A stretch of DNA of 64,000 nucleotides from Lumbricus rubellus (taxonomy: Eukaryota; Annelida; Clitellata; Crassiclitellata; Lumbricidae). A program made the position numbers and the translations under genes. Where the stretch lies: contig OX243811.1 in the NCBI GenBank assembly GCA_945859605.1, positions 65,766,804-65,830,803 of the forward strand, written 5' to 3'. Below, piece by piece: positions 35,001-50,000 of this stretch (within the stretch, counting starts at the first letter, position 1; each line of letters starts with the position of its first letter). The notes below the pieces were generated by a model that was not told the DNA's origin, searched no databases, and worked only from the letters and a program-made list of their open reading frames with translations.

Positions 35001-38000
35001 ATACCAACACTAACAATAAATACTTTGATCGCTCAAATGCCAATATCCAAGAAATTGTAACTTAATTGCATATTTATATAGCGCCGTTTCAAGAGACTCA
35101 TTAAAGGTGCTCGCAACCTACCACAATGGAACCACTAACAGAATAAAAACTAAAAATATAATTAAAACTAGCTAAATGATTAATACTAATATTACTAATG
35201 GCTGCCCCAACAACAATAAAAAATATTATAAAAATCGTAACATTTAGGTGACATCTTGACAGGTTAATAATAAATAGCAATTATAATAGTAATAATAATA
35301 AAATAACAATAACAACAACAATGAAATAGTAATATAATAAAAAATAATAATATATCTTTATGCTAAGTAATGTTTAGCTATTAAACAGTAATATCTATAG
35401 TTATAGCTATTAAACAGTAATATCTATAGTTATAGCTATTAAACAGTAATATCTATAGTTATAGCTATTAAACAGTAATATCTATAGTTATAGCTATTAA
35501 ACAGTAATATCTATAGTTATAGCTATTAAACAGTAATATCTATAGTTATAGCTATTAAACAGTAATATCTATAGTTATAGCTATTAAACAGTTATATCTG
35601 CAACATAGCAATATTAATAACAACAATAATAAAAACAAAAAAAAATAATAATGTCAACTGAACAGGATCAATCATCAGATAACACACAGCGAAGACATAG
35701 ATCTATTATATTATTGCCTCCATCTAACTACCCTACTAAGGCACCCTGCTTGAGGTGTTACCGTGTGACACAGTGACACAGTACCTTTGGTTTGGATTGG
35801 AGAGCCATGGCTGCCTGATATTGCAGCTTAGCATTCGTATCGGCCACCGAACCGAGTTCATCTTGCTTTGCCAGATATTCATCAAACATACCTACAACAT
35901 ACATATTTGTAACATTGGGATAATACCGTGATGTAACGTAACATAGCAGAGGTTTTAGAGGTACAGAAGAAATGTAATCTGTGCCTGAACCACTATCATT
36001 TAACCTGGAATTTAATTATTACCATCATTATTATTATCGTTATTATTACTAAAATTATTATTATTATCATCATTGTAATCAATATTATATTATTAAGAGG
36101 ATTAATACAGCACAAATTAATATAAACAAATAAACAATATTATTCGTGGGTAGCAGCTCGGCTTAGCCAGATGATGCAAGTTGGTAACCTCCATTTTCTT
36201 TTAAATTCCTTGTTTTGAAGCTTTCTGTCGAAAGCTTCAAAACAAGGAATTTAACAGGTGGCACACTCAAACCGCTGGGTCAGACATTTCTAATGTTCTT
36301 CTACGTGCCGCAGAAACCTCTCTGAACCAAACCAGTGGCAGCTCTTTCCCCAATAAAATTGAGACCAGAAGCTCAAGATGGGACACAAATGTTTGACAAC
36401 CTGACTCAGAATTGCTTTATTTTCAGAATGCAATAGAGATTTTTAAAAGATTTAATTAATTAATTAATTAATTAATTGATGGATGGACAGTCAGACAGAC
36501 AGACAGACTGTTACCTGGAGTGAGTGCATATCCGGCATGCAGTCTCACAGGCTCCTTATCCACCTCTTCCTCTTGCTCTCCTTCAGCACTCGCCTCTGCA
36601 CCCTAAAAACAAGAAACATTGATAAAGCACATGTATTTCTTTACAACAGGTCATGATGCAAACACTGTGATGATTAAACTATGGAAAGACTATTACAATC
36701 AGCACCAAGTCAGTGTTCTCTGCCAATTGAAAGCTCAAAATAGTGATGGTCTAATCATGAATACCAAATGCAGTATTATGGATGTAAAAAGTTGATGGGA
36801 CACGTCAGGACAAAACCACCACTTTCATCACTTCCATCATCATCATCGTCATCATAATCATCAGTTTTGTCATCATCATCATTTGTTTCAGCAAATATAC
36901 AGTGAACACAATATTATGTAAAATAAATACCTTCCGCCTTGGTGATCGATCTCTGACATCTTCAGCAGTTTCATTGAGAACAGACCGAGCTGAACGTCTT
37001 CTTTCACTGTGCAAGAAGCAGACATCAAACAATAACTATCATACTATTGCTGTATTGACACAAACGTAACATTGTACAACAGCTGCAGCTTATAAAGTCA
37101 GGATAAGGAAAATAATCACCAATTGAGTAAGAGACTTAATCAATTAGGTCTAAGGAGTGAATTAAGGATTTAGAATCTACAGCAAAATAAAATTATTTTC
37201 AGCTATGGACACCATGCAACAGCAGCAACACAATTGTTATGGAACCTTGAATGGGCGCTATATAAATATCCATAATTCAGTAAATGAATCATACGTGATA
37301 GCACTGAGAGATGTGTCCCGAATATTTTGCCCTCTTGAACTGGTACTCTATTGAATTTCCAAATCACAATTACCAAAGGATGCTGGGATAACAAAGTAAC
37401 CAATTAGCATACAATGATTAGCAATGATTCCATACCTCCTGTCTGTTGCCTCTGGTGGAATGGCATCTGGAACAGGAGCAACTAGCTCGGTTTGATCCGG
37501 ATGGAATTGATTGGCACTACGAGGCAGCTGCTGTGTCTGATATCCGGGATGAGGAGCAAAGAACGCAGGTCTGACCCCCATTCGATTCATATCTGGAAGT
37601 CGCAGCAACGGGAAAGGCATTCCGCTGCGAAAGACCGGCATTGCAGGTCGTGGTGCAATCATGGTGGCACTCGGTGGTAAAGCGGACATTCCATGGAAGA
37701 ATGGTGGTGGAGGCCGTGCGCTGGTAGCGGCAGGTGGTAAAGTGGTTGCGTCACCTGTGTCGCGGTCAGGTGGTTCACGGATGAAGTAGTTTCTCTGAAG
37801 AAGCGGAGAGGGAACAACGAAGTTCGGATGGTTTCCAGGCAAAGGTTTTTCCGTCGATTCAGCACTCTTCAACGGTACGTTTGGAAATTGAATTGGAAAC
37901 CGAAACTGTTTTTCTGGAGGCGGAAAGCGGATGAGATTGGAGTTGACTGGAGCAGAAGGACGTAGCAACGGAAACATCTTTCCGTTCATTTCCCGCAGCG

Positions 38001-41000
38001 CTTCCATGAGACCAAAAAACGGTTGGCCCCGATTGGCATTCGATGCGCTAGCGTTCCTATCCATCAATCCCGGATGATTCAAGAGCGGACCGTAAGGAGC
38101 CGGAGCAAAGAGCAACGGTCTCGTCTCCGACTTGTTACGGAGCTGACCCAACTCACGCAACGCATCTCGAACGATAGGATTCTGGAAGTCTTCTTTGCGG
38201 GCGTAGGTCTTCTTGAGATCAGAGACCTTGAGAGGTCCTTCCTCCTTCCAGTCTTCCAGTTTTGAATCGCTCATGATCGGCGTTAGCGATCCATCGGTCG
38301 ACTCACTCGAAAACTTTTCCCTCGTCATCGGATTCACGTCGGCCTGCATCATGTAGACAGCGTACTGAGGTGGAATTACCGGAGGACGTGGATTGTAAGG
38401 TTGGTTTAAACGTTGGGGATTTCCATTTGGTAAGTAGCCGTTCATTCTTGAGGGATTTCCATTGGGAATACCAGTGTTGGTCATTCTCGGGGGATTTCCA
38501 TTCGTCATTGGTGGATTACCATTTGGCGAAAACTTTAAAGCCTCTTCAGAGGGGTCCAGTGAATTTAACATCGCTAGGATTCCTTTCTGCTGAGCCTGTA
38601 ACCAAAAAGCAACAGAAACACATTCTTCAGAAAGTAGAGACATACCCAATGTGCAAGGTCATGAAAGAGGAAATAGGTTTTGAGAAAAAAAACGAAATGC
38701 CAGCAAGTATTTCCGACTGAGTAAGTGGAGAGAAGGTATACTCCAAAATCAATAGAACTAAAAACACACAATGCACTTTTCCTTTGCCTTCCAACATTTT
38801 CACAATACACCGTACAACATCAAGAACATATAACAGCAAAAGTAAACATGACCATTCAACGAATACATACAGCCATGATGCGACGCATTTCATCGCGAAT
38901 GACGCGTTGCAAGTCCAGTCTAAGATCCGGTTGCACATTGCCAACGGCTGGTTGTTCGGAGTGCAACGGTTGTTCATTGTGTACTGCATGTTGCAATGGA
39001 GCTGAAGATGATCGCTGAGGAGGATTGCTTTGTCTATCATCACCATCCGCAACGTCATCATCCTTCAGCTCATCGGCATAAACAGCAGCAGCGTTGTTGC
39101 TGAAACGAAAATAGATTAAATTACAAAGTCATGTCTAGGAATTGCTAAATTAATGAATCAGCATAACAGTGCCATAGCAGTTCTTACTTGTGATTTCATC
39201 ACAGGTTAAATATAAATAAAATGGCATACACCCTTATTGATGAATACACACTCTTATTGATGAATACACACACTTATTGATAAATACACACCCTTATTGA
39301 TGAATACACACACTTATTGATGAATACACACACTTATTGATGAATAGTGCACTCTTATTGATGAATACACAAACTTATTGATGAATAGTGCACTCTTATT
39401 GATGAACCTGGTGCCGTCAGCTTCTGCAGCTCTGGCGATATCCCTGATGTATCCTCTCCAGTTGATCCTCTCCCTAGTCGCCTCTCTTAGCTCCTCCAGT
39501 CTCATGCCAGACTTTTCCTGTACCTCATCCAACCATTTCTTCCTTGGCCTTCCACATCTTCTCCTTCCCTCACCGCATGCCGTCATCAGCTCCTTTTCCA
39601 AACCATTAGATCTCATCACTTGATGAACACACACACTTATTGATGAATAGTGCACTCTTATTGATGAATAGTGCACTTGACCTCTTTGTTCCCTCCATCA
39701 GGCCTTCCATGTCTCAATCCAGATGCTTTGCCAGTAAAACATTCTTTAAAACAAGCCCTACCTCATTTTTCAAACGCCCTACCACACCACAACCCCTGTA
39801 TTCTATCACATGAACGCCTATAAAAAGGCAGGTCCACAGTCACAAACCCAGTCAACGAAAAGAGCGTTTCTTTCATTGTCTGTCGTAAATCTTCTCCAGT
39901 CAGTGAACTGACGGCGATACTGCTCTCACTGTCCGTCCTAAAACACAACAATAAAAGCAAACAGAATAAGTTCTTTAAGTTCTGTGTTTATTGCTTATCG
40001 CTTATTTGCTGCTTACTGTTTGTTTATAATATCAATCCTTCATAATGTTTAGCACAGTACACAAGACAAGGGAAGCGAAAAACAGAAATGCCGCCACATG
40101 ATACTCGTGATTATACTGATTGAATGAAGAGTATGGTTCAAGTTTCCTTAAGAAACACGGTTTAAGTTATTAAATGGGTTTCAAGTTCTTCTTCCATTTC
40201 CTATTTTTACGTACAAATCAGGAGACTCTCCCCAATAAACAATTCGATGCATCTGATTTAACCAGTATGTGAATTGCAGAAAAATAACTGGGGGTGCACT
40301 AGGATCCATGTGGAGTTTATGAATTTAAAGAAAGTCCTAACAATAGGGCCCTAAGAAAGAACAGGGGTTAAAACCACAACCCCAGCAATTCTCAACCCTG
40401 GGTCAACCCCTTCTCTCCATGCATACATACTAAACGAATTAACCCTAACAGAACTTAAACTATGTGTGAAAGATGTAGAGCTCTCACCTCAGATTTTCTG
40501 CTGTCGTAAAATGCTGTTGCATGACACGCAGTTCCTGTGGATCTTCAACCGAAAACCTTCTCGACTCAAACTCACTCACGACAATGTCGTACGAAATAAC
40601 CGTCTGCTCCGAGTCTTTATCAAAGATCTTATCACTTGGATCCTCCACCACCACTTCCTCCTCCTCCTCCTCGCTCTTCTTCTTCCCTTTCCTCTCCTTC
40701 CTCTTCCCGTCCTGCTTCCCATCTCGAAAGCTCTCGTTAAACACGGCCATCTCATCCAATTCATCGTCGCGTTCTCCTCGTTTCTTATTTCTCTCACGTG
40801 GAATAGGTGTCGCCACCGTCAATGAACTCTCGCTTTGTTGTTGGATCGTGTATTGAATGACATCTTCCACATCCGATGACTTCTCCTCTTCCCACTCCTC
40901 GCTCACTTCCTCCTCAATCGTTTCCCTCGATATTTCCCTCTCCGACTTCATCGACCCCGTCCGTGAGTTCTTCCGTGACGGGGGACCTGCCCCCACTTCC

Positions 41001-44000
41001 CGAACCATCGCCACGGTTACCTCGTTTTCACCGACATCAAACGACTTTGGTCTTGACTCTTTGAAGTTGTCGATCAGCCACAGACTGTACGTCAACAGCT
41101 TTGGAGTGACTCGCACCAAAATAGACGGTCTCTTGGTGCCAAGCGTAGAAACACCGAGCACTGAACTGTCACTGAATGCGTTCGTCTGTCCAGCCCAGCG
41201 TGTCAACCACTCCGTAAGTCGCTCGAGCTCGCTAAAACCTTCGCCGAACTCCATCCTTTCCAGCATCCAGCTGGGAACCAGTGGTGTCGATAACGCTTCC
41301 AGTTCCCGATGGGAACCAGTCTGCTCGACGAGACTGGTTGCCCGTTTAATGTCCTTCGCATTCCGCTTCACGTTGCTGCTGTTGTTGTTTCGATTTTCAG
41401 ACGAAGGCCGTGCTGTCTTTCTCCGCACACTTCGAGATAATTCTGGGGTCGCATCCAGAACATCCAACTCCACGGGAGATTCCTTTTCACTCAATCGACT
41501 CAAAATCGAAACAATGGATGACGAACGAGTAATAACACCTTCCGAACGTCGAGAGACGTCACCAGTGCTAAGGCTGCGGAAAAGCCCAACCTTCCGCTGG
41601 TGCATCTTCGGAACTTCAACGAGCATTTTCACTTCGTTCAGTTTCCGCTTTGCCGGTACGGGTTGTTGAGATTGAAAAGGTTTTTCGACGCTGATTATCT
41701 CCGATGTTGTTCTCGATAAAACCTTCTTTGGCAATGAATTCAACTCTCGCTTTCTCACTTCAGCAGAATATTCTCCCAACAGCGGCCAACGTCGTTTAGT
41801 GTGACCTGCTTCTTCCACCGTTCTTCCAAGACAGACGTCGTAAAACATTTCGAGAAACTGCGCGAATTGAACGCAGCTTTCGAAAGGCCGAGAACCAATC
41901 TCCAGATGGCTTTCTGGATAATTCCTAAAGACAAGTTCGTCGTAATCTGGAAACATTGCCCGCTTTCGCTGCGTGTTTCTACCGGTGTTGGCCGCGGCTT
42001 CGTAATAAACCAGATTCATCGTCATTCCTGTTTGTCCGTCTCCCGATGCACCATCGGACAGAAAATCACCCTGCCAGTCTTTGAGGATTGACTGGAGTCT
42101 ATCCTGCGTCTCTGGATCCAGGTCTTCCATCTTCGGAAAGTGTTCGGCCAGAGTTTCTGCCGTGCGCGTGTTGCTTGGCATTTCGAGAATGAGTGAGAGG
42201 ACAATGTTGTGGATTTGTCGTTCGATGTTTAACATTTCACGGAACGGAAGGAGATGAATTGCTGAGTCAAGCGCTTCTTTACAAATCGATTTCCACTTTC
42301 GACCTTGAACGGATGAAGTGTCATTGCTGACCTGGAGAATTTGAAAAGTCATAATTTTAATTGTATTGCATTTGAGGATTTGTAAGCCACTTCTGATACG
42401 TTGAACCATTCCCAGTGTGCAAGGCACCGTGAGAAGAAGCAGGTTTCGAGAAGAGTAAAGAAAAATGGCAAGTCACAAAAATTCCTTCAGTGGGACTTGT
42501 TTAACTCTTTTTATAAACTACTCACGACTTCCCCTGCGCTTCTGAATAGTTACCTTGGAGGGGCGCTATATAAATTCCTAGATAGATAGATAGATATTGT
42601 ACCAAGGTAGTGACACAGCATCCTTGAAAAACATTTCAAAACCGTTGCATATATAGTTTTCATTCACCATCATCTTCTGTAGCCATGCAATTGGAAATAC
42701 TCAACGTACGGATTTTTCCGTTTCCATTCTCTTCTGTCGGAGAAGCGTCGACAGTTTATCCCTCGCTTCCATCATCCAAAGAACGGAAGCGACATCACGA
42801 AAAGACGAGAGAACGATTTGAACGGAAGCATTTCTCTCATCTCGATTGAACATCGATTTCGAAGACACGTAACCTTGCAACAGACGAGTAATGTCTGCCT
42901 CACCAGATCCACCCTACGACAAAAACAAACATCTTCAACTTTAACTTCGCGATGTATGTTAGAGATATGTCGCATGTGTACATCAAAAATAGCAGGTATT
43001 GTTATTACTATTATTAGTAGTATTATTATCATTACAACCGGAATTGTCGTTATTACTATTACTATTATTATTATCATTACTACAAATGGAATGTTAGTTT
43101 TAGTTTTTGATTTAGCTTTTATCATCGGTGTTATTATTATTATTACTATTATCAGCATTATGATAAGAATTATTATTAATTATTATTAATTATTATTTTC
43201 AGATCTCGTTCAGTTTTGCTCATACCTACGCTATGAAGAACCGTGCCATCTCGATGGTATGACCATCAAGGGCCTCAACATGGAATGACCCCCTTTGACG
43301 CTCTGCTCCCTTTCTAAAGCTCCTTCTTAGGCATTCCTTTCTCATCTTAAGACAGTCTTATTTGGCTAAGCTGGGGCTAGGAATGCCTCTGAGTAGCCCC
43401 GGAAGAGGCGCTACATACAAATTCATTTAATGAATGAATGAATGATTAAAATTGCGACAAGAAAAAGTATGTAGGGTAACGTTTTTTTATGAATCACCGT
43501 GTAACTCAGTGACCACATTTTTAAACAGTTTTTCATAAGAGTTGAACCGCATGGCTATATTTTGACAGTTCTGATTCTGAATATTTGTCCTGCATTTTGC
43601 TATTCCAGATTCAATCCAATTAATTAGCAATATTATCTTATTTGATTCCAAAGGTACTAATTTCGTAACTTTTACCATTTCCTTAGTGCCAAACAGCTGA
43701 CTTGATTTATAGTTAATTATTAAATACCTCTATTTTCATCATAATAGCTCACATTAAATTTTGGGAATTTATAATATTCATGAAATTTTAAAAATAAGTA
43801 AAAACAAAATAATTATATTGGTAATGCCTACTACATGAGAAGTTGAAATGAGTTAATCCTGAGGATGCACTTAAATTCAAACATCTAAATAAGATTGTGA
43901 TTTGACAAGACTGATTAATTACAGAACCTGATTCTATTCAGACCCACCTCTGATTTTATCTTCTGAGCACAAGCTCTCACGACTCTTGCGGCGTACCATT

Positions 44001-47000
44001 GAGCAGCGGGTCGCGCCACCCGAGATGAACCCATTACTAGAACAATGAGGCTGACAATGACAGAGACCCTGCGTCTCAACCTCAACTCAATCAACTCCAT
44101 TTCGAGATGACGACCTCTTTCCTAAGACAAAAAACATCAGATGCTCACAAGAAATTCTGGCATTTTGAAGAGCAATGTAGTTTTGTGGATTTGTATACTT
44201 TTCTTTTCCTATGATGCCCAAAATCTTCTGGCAGTTGCCCATACCTATCAGATTTCTGGTCTCATATGCAGCAACATCGACCGATATTTTAGAACTGTGA
44301 TAGAAGCATTACAGAAGATGCTACATGGTATAACATTAAAATGGAATGTTTTGGAATAGAGGAATATGAAGTAGGTTTATTATGGCTGCAAATAGTACAC
44401 TGTTGTGTAGTGTTGTTCAAAGTAATGAATGCATGAATCCAGACATTTAACACATAAACAATCAATAATCTGCTTCCATAAAAATGATATTAGCAACATA
44501 TTCCACATATTGTGGGGTGGTGGTGTAGGGGTATGTTCGGCACATTGGAGGTGGAAGGTTGCAGGTTCGAATTCACCTCAAGCCACCACGTAGGAACCCT
44601 GAGCACGTCTTTTACCCCCAATTGCTTATACGCTTCATTGTGAAACACCGATTCAGTGTCCATGCTGTAGTAGGGAGCGCATCTGAGTGTCATCCTGAAG
44701 GGGCGCTATAACAAATGCTCATACATACACACATACAATGTCATACATGTTGAGTGCTTTAAGCAATCAGCAACTGTACCTGATAACAAAGAGACGTAAC
44801 ATACCTCCTCCGTTAAAACTGGTTGTGGACAATAAACCGGTGGAGCTGGCAAGTAAATTCCATCTGGGACCAAAGCGTCAAACTGCTTCACGACGTCAAG
44901 AAGACTCTTCACGAGGAATGTCAACATGACACAAGTCACGTCAACTCGAGCGACAGTGGCAGCCAACAGGATGTCAGTCAGACTTGACGTCAGTGAATTG
45001 ACTTCAAATGGCAGATGTTCTCTCACTGACAATTCTGTCAACATACAACTTATATTACATTTAACTATTTGTGTGGATTGAGGCACCTAAATAGCAAACT
45101 TAAAGAATCAGTGAACTTACGATTTATTTATGAATAAACTGCATGCTCAAAATATTAATAATAATAAAAATAATAATCTTCATTTATTTTTTAAAATGAC
45201 ACAACACAAAATCAGTAATGAACGGATCAAGTTATTTACAGCACTTGGTCGAATTTAACTGTCGGTTTTCAATACAATAAACAATTCAAATGATTTTTTG
45301 TACAAAGACTGTAGTAACCGTAACTAACTCAGTGACCACATTTTTAAACAGTTTTTCATGCTTAAATAAAATAGGTCAAATTAATCGAAATTGAATAAAT
45401 AATAGTGATTTAAATTTACGAGATTATCTATATAAAAATATTTGAATCTGTGCAACCCTAAAAATAAAAATGTATGTATAACTGAAAATTTAAAATAGCG
45501 CATTTTAATAGCTGACACAGGTGCTGTAATGCACAAAAGAAAGTGCTAAAGATTGGAAGAAAATAGAGAATAGAAACCAAACCTTCAACTACAGACAAGA
45601 CGTGCTTCCTAAGAATGACGTCAGGCTGCAAACTGTTTGGCAATGTCAGCTTTCTCCTACAGCAACAAGAAATAAATTCACAAAACATTAAATACATTCC
45701 ATAAGTTGATTCACGAGTTTATATTGTATTGTATAGTATATGTATTTTTACCCAATCATTTAAAAGTATTTGTATTGTATCCATAAATTTATATAGCACC
45801 TCTCACTAGTCATAGACGTTATATAATGCCTCTGACTAGTGCACACTAGTCAGAGGCACTCCCGGTACATGAGAGCAAAAGAGAAAAAGTGGCCTTGAGA
45901 CAACAAAAAGTGGTACTTTGCCCACCAGTTAATAAGGAGGAATGCATCGAAGTAGGAGCTCATTTAATTACAGTGTTTAATTGCATTCACAGATTACGAT
46001 ATATCACATAAGAATTTCTGTGAGTTGAGCAATGCTCCAACCTGGTGGAAACATTTGTCGTATGGTTCCTATGATGACTGACGGCTGTCGACATGACGAA
46101 AGCCGTCTTCCAGTCTCCGAGGCTGTACACCATCCAGACGGCATCAGGGACCTGTCCGCCGAGCAGCAGGTACTGGAGGGACTTCTCGGGGGTCCAAGCA
46201 TTGCTGAGTTGCTGTGAGGTAACAGCCTGCGTGAAGACATCATGTCTTAGAGTAAGCACACGATCATCTGAAAGTAATAGCAATTATTTTACATAGCATC
46301 TTCATTCATGACGGTCTAAAACACAATAGGACATTGTCTGATCTAGGACTGATCTAGGAGTGCTTGTTTTCATGGAGAACTAAGGTAAATGTAAAGTAAA
46401 TATAAACCAGATGAAAAGCAATTAAGTAATTAAATGCACCGATAGACACATCGCTATCAGGCACGAAAATACAAGTTCTGACCTAAATCGGAATACATTA
46501 TTATATTCCAGGAGAATGTCTCTGTGCACGCCTATTATTTTCACGTGCGGATGAGGAATGCAAGCGATTATATAAAGAATGAGATGAGATGATGAATTGA
46601 ATGGGGTGGGTTGAGGTTGGGAGGCGACTTACCGATGTGGTCTGTTGAATTGATTGGGGGAATACGAAGTGGATGGTGCGGTGGAAAGACAAAGAGCGTG
46701 AGATTAGTGAAGTAGGATGCCATGACTCTCCCTAGCGACTGCATCAGCAACTGCACAGCTCTTGATTCGGTCAACAGTCGAGGCAGAATCGCCATTGACT
46801 GTCTGTCCCCAGACTGCAAGAAAATTTTAAAAAAAATGTTATTGTAAACTCATAATTTCTACAGGGCCCACAAAAGCATATTTATGGGAACTTGGTTATT
46901 CACAGGCGCACAATCAAAACAAAGTTGATAGGAAGAGGGTCAAGATCTGGAGTCAGGCAAGGAGTTAGACAGACGGCTGTGGGGGAGGAGGGTGATGTTT

Positions 47001-50000
47001 ACAAATAAAAAGACGTGGAGTTTGTGGAAAAAGAAGAATCAGGAAAAGATCTGTGAAAAAGCAATGTTTTCATTTTCGATCTGTGTGGATATAGAGACAT
47101 GTAGGATATAGCGAGAGAGAGAGAGAGAGAGACAGAGAGAGAGAGGTGGTGTTTTGGAAAATTCGAATTATAAATGGGTCAGATATTTGTTGTAAGGCTG
47201 GTGGAAGTTTGTTCCAAAAAGCTGGAACAGCAATGGCTAGTTGGCCACAAAGTGAATTCCAGTGATGTATTATCATCATCTTAATTGCTGGTCAATTGAG
47301 ACTTTCTGAACAGTCCACCAAAGTACCAGAAGGCACTTCACAAATTTATGCTCAAATGCAATACAAAACAAATTACAATAATGGCACCAACAACAATTTA
47401 TGAATAACAAGTGTGAATGAGTTTTTCTCTGTCAGTTGTCAAGTCCAATAGGAAACTACAATAAGGTTGTACACTGTGAAAGACCCAGATTAACCTTTGG
47501 TAGCCGTGTCAGTGCCGCTGTTTTTGCCGGACCGTTCTTGACGTAAAGGTTGATGGCGTGAGCAACAGGTGGCTGACGAATGAGTATTTCGAGCAACTCC
47601 ATCACAGATCGCAGATCAGCGCAGAGCAGAAGTGTGTAGAGAATGCCGTGCAACGAACGAGAGACGTGACTTGAATCCATCTCATCTGATCAATCAATCG
47701 TGAAATAAATTTGTATTTCACTCATTCATTGATATCATTCATTTCAAGAATTCATGTAGCGACCATTCAAGAAGTCCACTCAGAGGCACTCCCAGTCCAA
47801 CCTCGGTAATACAAAAAGGAGCATATCGAACATTGATGTAAGCCTAGATAACCAGCGTATCTCTAACAAGAGACTATATTCCAGACAGATGGGACCTATA
47901 GCTGAGAAAGCACGACACTGACAGGTGAAGGTTTAAACATGATGATGAACCAACAGCTCCCTGCTAATATTCATTTGAGGTGCTTGATAGTGTAGTGGTC
48001 AGCACGCTAAACTGTCAATCAAGAGGTTGGGGTTGAAATTCCCAATAGGGGAAAAATTTGGTTCAAGATTTCTGCTCAACCAGCACCCACAGATCCCAAC
48101 TCAACTTCAAGGAGTATGCTGATGGTGGGAAGATAAGACGGTGAGGTAGAGGACTTTTCCACCAACCTTCATGGTCATAAGAAAATGAAGTCCCTAACAA
48201 TTCATACCCATGGCTGCCTCAAGGTTAACTTAAGGGTTAACTTACTCTTCTTCCTCTTCTAAGTTATTTACACATGAGAATGAGTGACTGAATGGGTGAA
48301 GCAGTGAATGAATGAATGACTGGAGTGATCAAATGAACGAACGAACAATTGATACATCATTTTGAAACATAAACGTCCATTGGTTCAACAAATTACACGG
48401 AGTAAATGCAAAGTGATCACCTAAAGGTAAAAAACAGATCAAAATAAATAATTATTTAAGAATAATATTTTATTGTCCGTACAGTAAATTCTGCTACTAC
48501 CTGATCGGCTGAGTATGCTTTGAAGCCAGGATGCTATGGCCTGCGTGTTGTGGCCTTCCACTGATAATGTCTCCGCTAAAATATGAACAATCTATAAACC
48601 CCATGCTCAAATCTTTGCATTGCTTCATGTTTGGCAGAGAATTAATTTCAAATTGGGTTTACAGTTTTATAAAACTTTCAAATTTGGTTAGCCACAATAC
48701 TCAAAATCAATTCTTTTTCAAAAGACTTATCATTATTCAATAATGTCATCCGATTATCTTTTTAGAAAATTACAAAATTATGACTGCAAAATTACGATTA
48801 CAATGTCAAGATTTTGAAACTACAATCACGAAATTACAATTACAACATTACAATTACTATAAGAGTACATCCACAAAATCACATTTGGAAAATTACAAAA
48901 TTACAAACATAAAATAACAAATATTATGACTGCAAAATTACGATTACAATGTCAAGATTATGAAACTACAATTACGAAATTACAATTACAAAATTACAAT
49001 TACAGAATTACAATTACAAAATTACAAGTACAGAATTACAATTACAAAGTTATGATTACTTCAAGCAATCCTTGAAAAGTTGATGCTTTGCATGGAATGA
49101 TAACAGCACTAAAAACATCACATATTCACCTACTGATCAGAAAACCAACAACAGATTATAATCTTGACTAATATATTTTTCATTCTCCATCACTAGAACA
49201 CTGGCAGATCTATGAGATAAGACAATTAGACACTTTTTCTGGATCATACCAGGTGGAAGATGAAGATTTCTATGAAACGGTGAATCTGCATTCAGCTTCT
49301 GAATCCTGCAGAGCACGGCCAGCATCACTTCTGTCGTCAACTTCAGTTGAACGCTCACCGACTTCCTTGGCGCTGACGTTGACTCGTATTGGTGGCGCAC
49401 AAAGTCGTAATGCTTCACAACGTACTTGTAGAGAAGTCGCCAACTACCGGCCAACCTGCAAGCAGAGAATCATCAGAAACAGGTCAGAGATTGAGACTCT
49501 TGATCTCAGAGATGATGTGAATGATATCAGAAATCATATAAATGATCAGAGAAACATATTACAGTATCATGGTGTAGTTTTTCGCTTGTTATTATTAGAT
49601 GCTTCTAACCTCAACGCCAATGTGTGGATAGCAATTGGTCAATTAAAGAATATTCTTATCTTATCTATTAAAATGCAAGCAACATGGCACTCTCCTCTGC
49701 AACATGTTACGTCTATAAGCCAACAAACATCAATGCAATCCTACTGATTGTATCGAAAGCTCTCGACATTGGACAAGTCTTGGAAAAAAGTAAAGGTAAG
49801 CTCCAAACTTCTGAATCATTACTCAAAATGGAAATGCAGGGCACCAGCTTATTCACGAGCACTCAAAGCACAGGCACCCAAATAAGATGGGCTACAGAGT
49901 ACAGACATTGGTCTTTTTATAACACAGCTCATTATTCTAATTATTATTATTTTGCATTTACTAAGTGCAATTATAAAATGACCAAGCATTAGTCAATGGT

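Noticed and set aside
35380..35592. Regular repeats resembling a CRISPR array
   Set aside because: The units abut with no variable spacers and the DNA is from an animal. It is a minisatellite.
40857..41669. 270-codon open frame on the plus strand
   Set aside because: It is antisense to CPLANE1 exon 17, is Ser/Thr-rich in a way expected from the complementary Glu/Arg/Lys codons, and has no recognisable motif.
44515..44600. Possible tRNA gene
   Set aside because: A- and B-box-like sequences are present, but paired acceptor and anticodon stems are not convincing, and the sequence continues as a repeat with a second copy at 25203-25425. It is a SINE head.
49253..49747. 164-codon plus-strand frame
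   Set aside because: Its first half is antisense to CPLANE1 exon 8 and the rest is intronic low-complexity sequence.
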